In this document: positions 57,951-64,000 of the stretch, in pieces
How positions within the stretch are numbered: the first letter of the stretch is position 1
How the letters are laid out: every line of letters starts with the position of its first letter
Origin: Sphingobium estronivorans
GTDB taxonomy: Bacteria; Pseudomonadota; Alphaproteobacteria; Sphingomonadales; Sphingomonadaceae
Assembly (NCBI RefSeq): GCF_008692605.1
Contig: NZ_LFCT01000015.1
Location: forward strand, 1 to 64,000
DNA: 64,000 nucleotides
Direction: 5' to 3'
The notes under the pieces: generated by a model
Told to the model about the DNA's origin: nothing
Databases searched by the model: none
The model's input: only the letters and a program-made list of their open reading frames with translations
Translations under genes and position numbers: made by a program

Positions 57951-60152
57951 TCAGCCCGCCAGAACGATCCGCGCCGCGCGCCCCATCGCCTGCGACCCGA
58001 CCTGCCGGATTTCGACGGCCAGTTCTCCCGTGCCGTCCCGGTCCGCCTCCAGCAGCGCCGCGTCATAGGTCCAGCCGGGCCGGTCCAGAACGATCCGCCG
58101 CACCAGCTCGCCCGCGACAAGCACCCGCACCTCATAGCTTTCCCGATCCTCGCCGAGCGGCACATCCGCGCCGCTCACCCAGCGCCATCCGATCCGGCTC
58201 CGCCGCGTCCATCCGATGGTCCAGCCGCCGACCCCATCGGCCTGCGCCCGCACATGCACCGGCGCAGGCGGCGTCACCGCCTCGCCGCTGACCGTCAGCG
58301 CCGCCTCGACCGGCCCGACATCCCCGATGCCGACCGCCGCGACCCGGACGCTGCCGCCGATCTCCGCCGCGCCGCCCTGCACCGCGAACGGCTCGGCCAG
58401 CCGGTCCTCCTCCAGCAACAGAAAGCGCTCGCCTGGAGCATGATCGTCCATCGCCCACTCGGTCCCGAACAATCCTCGCCGCAGCCCCCTCAGCCGATAG
58501 CGCGCCTCCCCGATTTGCTCGGCCTCGGCAAACTGGACGACTTCCCGCCCGACCAGACAGAGGTTGCGCCCCTGCGCCAGCGCCCCCTCATCCGCCCCGC
58601 CCAGCGCCATGTCCTCCGCCAGCAACGTCACCTCAAAGCCGTGAACCGCATCGATCAGCGCCGAGCTGCCGCGACGCAGTCCTGTATCCACCCGCCCCAT
58701 CACCGCCCGCGGCGCCGTCCGGCCAGCGGGCAGCGCCTCTCCGGTCGCGCCGATGGTGAACAGCGCCGCGCCGCGCCAGCCCTCCCCGCCGCTCGCCGCC
58801 GCCACGATGACCGGCGCCGTCGCCGCGCTCTCCCTGATCGACGGCAGGTCCACCAGCATCAAGGTCGTCGGCCCATGCGGCCGATCCGCCTGCCGCACGA
58901 TACTGCCCGAAGAGGTGCCGCCGGGAATTGCCCCACCCGCGCCCGGCACGCGCCGCAGGCTCAACCGCACGGCCATCGCCTCCCACTCGCGCTCCTCGAT
59001 CCGCCACAGGCCCGGCAGTCCCTCCACCGTCACCACCTCGCCCGGCCCATGCCCCAGCGCCTCCCAGCCGCAGCGCAAGGTCATCGCCGATCGCCCGGTC
59101 CAGACCCGCCCCAGCTTCCGCGCCGCCAGTCCCCGCGCATCATCCCCCGACAACACGACCGGCAGTTCCAGCCCCTGCTCCGCCCGCCCCGGCCCCGGCC
59201 TGCTCACCCGCTGCACGCCCGCCTGATAGTCCCGCGCCGCATCATAATAGCGAACCGCCAAAGCCACCGGCACGGCATCGGCCGAACCGCCCGATTGCTC
59301 GACAGCATCCAGCATCCGGCCATTGATCGACCGGCACAAAGCCCCCGCGCCAATCTCCGCATCACCCGCCACCGCAGGCGCCACCCAGCGCAACCCTACC
59401 TCTTCCGCTACAAAGGCCAGATCGAACGCCTCCGCCAGCGGGGCCAGCGCTTCGCCCACATCCGCGCCACCCGCCGCCAGCCCCTCGACCGCCGTCAACC
59501 CCTCGCCCGTCAACAGCCCGCCACTCAACTCCGCCGCCAGCGCCCCCAATTCCACAGCCGCCGCATCCGCCTCGACCTCAAAGGTCAGCGAAGGAATCCG
59601 ATTGCCATAATCCGCCAGCGCCAGATCCTCGAACACCGCATAGGCCATCCCCCGATGCCCCGGCGTCAGCGCCATCCCCTCCGCCGCTGCGATCAGCGGA
59701 TCGACCGCCTGGTCCTCACCGCCCGCATGCAGCCGAAAAGCCCCCAATTCCGTCTTGAAGTCCCCCGCCGCCCCGCGCAGCAAATTCCCGTCGGCCCAGA
59801 TCCGCCGCACAGCCCGCACCGCCCGCGCCGACAATGCCACCGCAAAGCTCGCCGAATAGCTGTATGTCGTCACGCTGGGCCGCCCCTTGCCGCCGCCGCT
59901 CTTGTGCTTTGTTTCCTTGAGGTCCGTCGCCCAGATCACCGTTCCCGCGACCCGCAAGCTCCCGAACAGTTTCGGCACCTGCGACCCATAGGTCGACGTC
60001 TGCACCTGCATGTCGGTCAGCCGCCGCCCTTCGACCCCCTTGGGCTTGAACAGCACCGCATGATCGAACGCATTGCCGATCAGCCCGCCCACCGCAGCGC
60101 CCAGCGGCCCGCCAATGGCCGTGCCAAGCGCGGTCAAAATAATCGTCGCCAT
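57951..60152 (-). CDS. GTA-type tail protein, g15-like (phage tail tip)
   Basis: A 733-residue tail-tip protein corresponding to g15 of the R. capsulatus gene transfer agent. The N-terminus MATIILTALGTAIGGPLGAAVGGLIGNAFDHAVL, VPKLFGSLRVAGTVIWATDLKETKHKSGGGKG, and YSYSASFAVALSARAVRAVRRIWADGNLLRG match. YAVFEDLALADYGNRIPSLTFEVEAD follows. I see no TIM-barrel section after it, and the protein is far shorter than R. capsulatus gp15 (about 1300 residues as I recall). Lysine is rare throughout. GGGGGG precedes the start. Confidence 0.85.
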   Translation of the reverse strand: MATIILTALGTAIGGPLGAAVGGLIGNAFDHAVLFKPKGVEGRRLTDMQVQTSTYGSQVPKLFGSLRVAGTVIWATDLKETKHKSGGGKGRPSVTTYSYSASFAVALSARAVRAVRRIWADGNLLRGAAGDFKTELGAFRLHAGGEDQAVDPLIAAAEGMALTPGHRGMAYAVFEDLALADYGNRIPSLTFEVEADAAAVELGALAAELSGGLLTGEGLTAVEGLAAGGADVGEALAPLAEAFDLAFVAEEVGLRWVAPAVAGDAEIGAGALCRSINGRMLDAVEQSGGSADAVPVALAVRYYDAARDYQAGVQRVSRPGPGRAEQGLELPVVLSGDDARGLAARKLGRVWTGRSAMTLRCGWEALGHGPGEVVTVEGLPGLWRIEEREWEAMAVRLSLRRVPGAGGAIPGGTSSGSIVRQADRPHGPTTLMLVDLPSIRESAATAPVIVAAASGGEGWRGAALFTIGATGEALPAGRTAPRAVMGRVDTGLRRGSSALIDAVHGFEVTLLAEDMALGGADEGALAQGRNLCLVGREVVQFAEAEQIGEARYRLRGLRRGLFGTEWAMDDHAPGERFLLLEEDRLAEPFAVQGGAAEIGGSVRVAAVGIGDVGPVEAALTVSGEAVTPPAPVHVRAQADGVGGWTIGWTRRSRIGWRWVSGADVPLGEDRESYEVRVLVAGELVRRIVLDRPGWTYDAALLEADRDGTGELAVEIRQVGSQAMGRAARIVLAG

Positions 60153-60161
60153 ATCGCCCCC

Positions 60162-60533
60162 CTATTCGGCCCGCCAATATCCCAGCACCGGCCAGGGCGA
60201 CTCCCCCGGCATCTCCACCACGCGCCCCAGTCCGGCATGGGCATGAACATGCCCACCCGGCACCACAATCATCAGATGGAGCTGCAAAGGCCCCGGCCGC
60301 ACCAGCGCCAGATCGCCGTCACGCGCCTCCTCGACCCGCCGCAGCCCCGCCGCGCGTAGCCAGTCGGCAGCCCGCCGCTCATCCCCGGACCGCAACCCAT
60401 AGCCCTCCGGCGCGACCCGCCCCATCGCCAGCGCCGCCAGCCCCACGCAATCCAACCCTCGCTCGGGCACCCGCCCATGCAGCCGAAAACGCACCCCCAA
60501 CAGCGCCCGCGCCGCCGCGACACTCTCGTTCAA
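60162..60533 (-). CDS. GTA-type NlpC/P60 peptidase, g14-like
   Basis: A 123-residue cell-wall peptidase, matching g14 of GTA. Catalytic Cys in ERGLDCVGLAALAMG; histidines in LQLHLMIVVPGGHVHAHAG. I propose a TTG start at 60533 that overlaps the g13-like stop as TTGA; GTG at 60521 is an alternative, and an ATG at 60644 would overlap g13 by 115 nt. It likely cuts peptidoglycan at the tail tip during delivery. Confidence 0.85.
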   Translation of the reverse strand: MNESVAAARALLGVRFRLHGRVPERGLDCVGLAALAMGRVAPEGYGLRSGDERRAADWLRAAGLRRVEEARDGDLALVRPGPLQLHLMIVVPGGHVHAHAGLGRVVEMPGESPWPVLGYWRAE

Positions 60534-61348
60534 GCCGCCCCCGGATAGCGCGTCAGCAAATCCGTCCCCGGCAGATAAGGCTCCCCACGAAAATTGACGG
60601 CATTGCCGAACCGCCCGGCACAGGTCGCCAATTGCCGATCGCACCCCTCGGTCAGCAGGGCCAAGGCCCCAGCCTCGACAGCAAAAGGCGGCGGATCGCT
60701 CAACATCACGGAACCGGCATCATTATCGACCACCCCGTGCACGATCCCGCCATTGCCCCCGGTCAGCCAGCGCAAGGTGCCAAAGGCATAAGCCCCCGCC
60801 TCCAGCCCCGGCACAGCGACCGAAACATCGTCCACCGCCCCGACAGCCACCACCCGCCGCCGCCCGGCCAGATCGACCCGGCACTGCCGATCCCCCAGCG
60901 CCGCCCGGCAATCCGGCGAAGTCGATGGCGCGACCGGCGCCTTCAACGCCGCCATCGCCCCCACCAGTTCCGCCGTGAACGCCCCCGCCTTGCGCGCCAC
61001 CGCGCCGATCTCCCCCCGTCCCAACAGCAGCCACAGCGCGCCGGGCGCCTCCCACTCGGTCAGCCGCAACTCCAGCGCCGCCCCATCCCAGCGTCCCGCC
61101 GCCAAATCGGCCTCACTGATCGCATCGGAAACCAGCGCGCCCTCCACATCGGCATCGCTCCCCTCGATATCGATCCCGCTCCGCACCGCCGAAGGCGTCA
61201 TCCCCGGTGCCGCGCGATACCGCACATGGCCAATCGCCAGATCCCGATCATGGCTGGTCAGCCCGATCGTCACCCCGTCCCGCCGCTCGATGCGCCAGCA
61301 AAAGGCCAACGTCGCCAGCGGCTTCTCCAAAGCCTCCAGCCCACTCAT
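60530..61348 (-). CDS. DUF2163 tail hub protein, g13-like
   Basis: A 272-residue DUF2163 protein (phage BR0599 C-terminal type). CWRIERRDGVTIGLTSHDRDLAIGHVRYRAAPG is the N-terminal signature. Four cysteines (SPDCRAALGDRQCRVDLAG and EGCDRQLATCAGRFGN) are placed as in R. capsulatus gp13, which I recall as holding an iron-sulfur cluster. ATGA overlaps on both sides couple it to g12 and g14. Lysine content is very low (about 3). Confidence 0.88.
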   Translation of the reverse strand: MSGLEALEKPLATLAFCWRIERRDGVTIGLTSHDRDLAIGHVRYRAAPGMTPSAVRSGIDIEGSDADVEGALVSDAISEADLAAGRWDGAALELRLTEWEAPGALWLLLGRGEIGAVARKAGAFTAELVGAMAALKAPVAPSTSPDCRAALGDRQCRVDLAGRRRVVAVGAVDDVSVAVPGLEAGAYAFGTLRWLTGGNGGIVHGVVDNDAGSVMLSDPPPFAVEAGALALLTEGCDRQLATCAGRFGNAVNFRGEPYLPGTDLLTRYPGAA

Positions 61349-63669
61349 TCCCTGATCTCCACCAGCGGCACCGAAACCGCCTCCCCCGCCGCAAAGGTCG
61401 CGCGATTAATCTCCAGCCGATCCTCGGCAAAGCGCACCGGCACATCGAAGCGGAAACCCACCGTCAACACCGCCCCGTCCGCGGGCGCCACATCGAACGC
61501 AATCACCCCCAGGCCGGCGTGACTCCACCCGCTCCCCCTCTCGACCCCGTCCACCGCGACCCGGATGGTCCCCGCCACCGGCCGCGTGATCCGGCGCGCC
61601 TGCGCCTCCTCGCCCAGCCCGTAAAAGCGCTGCAACGGAAACTCCGCCCGCACGCCATCGCCCACGCCCAGATGCTGATCCAGCGGCCCCGGCGCCTCAC
61701 CCACGCCGCAACTGCGATCATCATAGGGGTCCGCGAACCGAAAGCCCCGCGCCGCCCCGCGCCGCGCCCGAAAGAAGGCGATCAGCGCCGCCATATCCGT
61801 CTCCGACCGCACCCCCGGCCCGGCATCGAAGGACAGCCGCGCATCCGCCCAGTCGCTGCTCCGCCGTTCATGCCCGGACACGCTCTCGACGACCTGCGTG
61901 GAAAAGGCGGGCGAAACACTCGCCTCCCGACCGATCGCCAGAGGAAAAGACACATCGTCAAAATCCTGCACATCATCCTCCCCATCCAATCTGAAGCAGG
62001 TAAAGCCGTCCCGCGCGACCTGCGGCAGCGCCCACACAAAGGTCGCCGCCGTCCCCCGCTTCACCGCCGCGTCCGCCGCCGCCGCAATCTCCCGCCACTG
62101 AACGGCATCCTCGCTCCTCAGCACGAAGCCCGAAAAATAATGCTGCTCGTGAACCGGATAACCCAGCCGCCCGACCGCCAGATCGACCCCCAGCCCGGTG
62201 AGCCGTTCCCGCCCCTCCGTCACCCAGTCATAATCCTCCAACTGCAAGACATCGAAGGCGGGAAAGGCCCATCCCAGGGGCATATTCGCCCGCTTGGCTT
62301 CCGGAGCCGCCGGATCGAGCACGGTCGGCAGATAGGCCAGCAAATGCGTCACCGCCCCCGGCGCCATCCCTTTCACCCAGGCACACAGCGCCGCCGTCGA
62401 TGCCGCCAGCACCTCGCCCGCCCGATCCAGCAAGGCCCTCTGCGGCGCGCCCAACGCCCCCCGAACATCGGCAATGGAAACCAGCGCCCCACCGAAAGCC
62501 GCTCGCGCCGCCTCGTCATACAGACAGATGCGCCCATCCGGCATGACCCACCACCAGGGTTCCCCAACCTGAAAGCCGATCGCAATCCCGGCCGCCAACC
62601 CAAGGGAAACAAAGGCTCCGGCCACCGACCACAAATATCCCATCGCTCCCTCATGCGCGGGCGAGAGCAGCGTGGACGGCGGCGACCATCCCGTCAGCGC
62701 CGGATCGCCATTTTCCGCCCGCTGCTTCCAATCCTCCCAGCAATGCGCATCGAACAATTCGTAGGAGAGAGACCAGATCACCCCCAGTCCCAACGCTTTC
62801 GCCCTCCGGGCAAAATCCCCATGCCAGGCCGCACAAGGCGCATTCAGCACCCCGCCCGCCAGACTGACGAAAAGCCCGCCATCCACAGGCTCGAGCCGGA
62901 AATAATGGCTCATTCCCACATAATGATTGATGGCCCCGCGATAGCCGAGCGCATGGATCGCCCCGACAATCCGCTCCGGCGTCTGGTTGAAACAATCGTC
63001 ATAGCCCGTCGCCATGGACAGCCCATGCTCCGGCAGCACGACGTCGCCCACACGCAACACCGACCCCGCCCCATCGCAGCGTATCCCCGATAGCTCACAC
63101 CATCCCTCGACCCCTGCGGCGAAGATCATGCTCCCCGCATCATAGTCCGGCGGCGCAAGCGAGATGAACATCCGGTCCACAGCGCCCGCCCACACCGCTT
63201 CCCCCTCGCTCAGCACAAAGCCGCTCTTCACCGTGGAAAAATCCAGCGTGATCAGAGCATCTTCCACCCCACCGCTCGCATAGTTCCACAAGCGCACATA
63301 CCAGCTACGCGGCGTGCCTTCCGCATCCCGCCCCTCAATGGTCAGCGTCGGCCCGTGCGTCTCATCCAGCCGCCGCAGCCCGCCGCTCCGCCAGCGAAAG
63401 CGCAGCAGGCAATCCCGAAAATCCCGAGCCGTCTCATAGGCGAGCAGCGGATGGCTCCACTGATCCTCCGCTTCCCAGATCAGCCCGGCCAGATCCCCCG
63501 ACCCATAGAAAACCGCATCCACCCGCAGGGCATCCGGCGCGGTGGTCACGACACTCGCCATCATCGGCCGGGGAAAATTCACGGTCCAGTGCGTCGGCGC
63601 AAAGCGCTTCATGAACCGCGCCTCCTGCCCCCGCCGCGCATCGGCCAGCCAATATCCAAGCCCACTCAT
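61345..63669 (-). CDS. DUF2460 tail protein, g12-like, with large N-terminal extension
   Basis: A 774-residue protein. The C-terminal about 210 residues (AFSTQVVESVSGHERRSSDWADARLSFDAGPGVRSE, FRFADPYDDRSCG, and RITRPVAGTIRVAVDGVE) are the DUF2460/g12 distal-tail domain. R. capsulatus gp12 is about 210 residues in all. The preceding about 550 residues are not part of DUF2460. They include beta-rich stretches at the start (LLRFRWRSGGLRRLDETHG, SWYVRLWNYASGGVEDALITLDFS). A middle section looks TIM-barrel-like (GYRGAINHYVGMSHYF, LGLGVIWSLSYELFDAHCWEDW, GIAIGFQVGEPWWWVMPDGRICLYDEAARAAFGG, FDVLQLEDYDWVTEG). ATGA couples it to the g11-like gene upstream. Confidence 0.82.
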   Translation of the reverse strand: MSGLGYWLADARRGQEARFMKRFAPTHWTVNFPRPMMASVVTTAPDALRVDAVFYGSGDLAGLIWEAEDQWSHPLLAYETARDFRDCLLRFRWRSGGLRRLDETHGPTLTIEGRDAEGTPRSWYVRLWNYASGGVEDALITLDFSTVKSGFVLSEGEAVWAGAVDRMFISLAPPDYDAGSMIFAAGVEGWCELSGIRCDGAGSVLRVGDVVLPEHGLSMATGYDDCFNQTPERIVGAIHALGYRGAINHYVGMSHYFRLEPVDGGLFVSLAGGVLNAPCAAWHGDFARRAKALGLGVIWSLSYELFDAHCWEDWKQRAENGDPALTGWSPPSTLLSPAHEGAMGYLWSVAGAFVSLGLAAGIAIGFQVGEPWWWVMPDGRICLYDEAARAAFGGALVSIADVRGALGAPQRALLDRAGEVLAASTAALCAWVKGMAPGAVTHLLAYLPTVLDPAAPEAKRANMPLGWAFPAFDVLQLEDYDWVTEGRERLTGLGVDLAVGRLGYPVHEQHYFSGFVLRSEDAVQWREIAAAADAAVKRGTAATFVWALPQVARDGFTCFRLDGEDDVQDFDDVSFPLAIGREASVSPAFSTQVVESVSGHERRSSDWADARLSFDAGPGVRSETDMAALIAFFRARRGAARGFRFADPYDDRSCGVGEAPGPLDQHLGVGDGVRAEFPLQRFYGLGEEAQARRITRPVAGTIRVAVDGVERGSGWSHAGLGVIAFDVAPADGAVLTVGFRFDVPVRFAEDRLEINRATFAAGEAVSVPLVEIRE

Positions 63670-64000
63670 CCGCCGATCGCCCCCCTCACCGCCCGCGCCA
63701 CCTGCCGCGCGCTCCGCGCGAGCAAGCGCGCGCCATCCACGCCTTGCCCCTGCACCGCGATACTGACCCGCACATCCCGCGCGCCGCCGCCGCCATGGGG
63801 AACAATCTGCCCACTCGCCGTCGGCACAAAGACCTCCGGCCCCCGCTCCCCCACGACATAGGCCCGCCCCGGCGCCACCGGCCCGCCGGTCGCCCGCCCC
63901 GGCAAGCCCAGCACGGACGCGGCCAGCCCCACCAGCCCATCCCCGCCGATGCTGCCCATTCCGGACCGCAGGGCACTGGCCGCAATGTCGTCCAGCACCC
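63666..64000 (-). CDS. GTA-type tail tape-measure protein, g11-like (C-terminal part)
   Basis: Open to the window edge; only the last about 110 residues are seen. RATGGPVAPGRAYVVGERGPEVFVPTASGQIVPHGGGG is the common C-terminal signature of tail tape-measure proteins. The start lies beyond 64000, so no start codon is given. Its stop overlaps the g12-like start as ATGA, fixing its place at the head of the tail-tip gene set. Confidence 0.82.
   Translation of the reverse strand, partial: VLDDIAASALRSGMGSIGGDGLVGLAASVLGLPGRATGGPVAPGRAYVVGERGPEVFVPTASGQIVPHGGGGARDVRVSIAVQGQGVDGARLLARSARQVARAVRGAIGG

Noticed and set aside
57921-60359. An 812-codon plus-strand open frame opposite the GTA tail genes
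   Set aside because: It is dominated by Arg, Pro and His, typical of an antisense frame of G-rich genes. The opposite strand codes recognisable g14 and g15-like proteins.
61207-63093. A 628-codon plus-strand open frame opposite the g12-like gene
   Set aside because: Same kind of antisense shadow; no motif, and the minus strand carries DUF2460 with coupled starts.

Overview
The window looks like chromosomal DNA of a sphingomonad (Sphingomonadales, Alphaproteobacteria, Sphingobium/Sphingomonas-like). This rests on high-GC coding sequence, the alphaproteobacterial cell-cycle proteins RcdA-like (DUF1465) and TrcR (DUF1013), a DksA with a single-cysteine CxxT finger, paired DUF465 proteins, a DUF1192 protein, a TamA/TamB pair, and a gene-transfer-agent (GTA) type tail cluster. 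The genus is inferred from protein flavour only. There is no rRNA, CRISPR array, transposase or integrase.

Layout. 1-8.2 kb: two identical tRNA-Asp genes, an AI-2E-type permease, a secreted DUF11-like protein, a branched-chain 2-oxoacid dehydrogenase operon (E1alpha-E1beta-E2), thyA and tRNA-Pro. 8.2-16.6 kb: purB, an EF-hand protein, a two-gene NHEJ operon (ku-ligD), a sugar porter and a lapA-pyrF pair. 16.7-28.2 kb: a thioesterase, an outer-membrane barrel protein, tamA-tamB-sdaA as a coupled operon, rcdA with a CtrA-like box, two divergent DUF465 genes, a PilZ protein and dksA. 28.6-35.8 kb: a serine-rich secreted protein with a PEP-CTERM-like tail, a host-attachment-family gene broken by an in-frame TAG, serS, surE, a TrkA-N potassium channel, rimO and a RsiV/DUF3298-like lipoprotein. 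35.9-46.3 kb: a leucyl aminopeptidase, marR-C40 peptidase-argC, small proteins, a PQQ-type sugar dehydrogenase, a DUF815 ATPase, a threonylcarbamoyl-AMP synthase, msrA and fadD. 46.4-57.3 kb: trcR, a glycosyltransferase with an LpxH-like phosphoesterase, a quinone oxidoreductase, clpA, a GST, a BI-1 membrane protein, thpR, a Cu/Zn SOD lipoprotein and an OmpA-family protein. 57.4-64 kb (minus strand, running off the right edge): GTA tail genes corresponding to g11 (partial), g12, g13, g14 and g15 of the Rhodobacter capsulatus GTA, followed by a DUF2793 gene. Most are joined by ATGA/TTGA overlaps.

The most interesting non-genic signals are two families of dispersed intergenic repeats, each present twice. 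One is a 61-nt hairpin element whose arms differ by compensatory changes. The other is a ~125-nt multi-hairpin element. There is also a run of hairpins ending in a T-tract downstream of a DUF465 gene, and a 15-bp triplicate just after surE. The most interesting coding signal is the GTA tail module. Its g12-like protein carries about 550 extra N-terminal residues that look TIM-barrel-like, while its g15-like protein is much shorter than I recall for R. capsulatus.

All calls come from reading translations and motifs; no database search was run.
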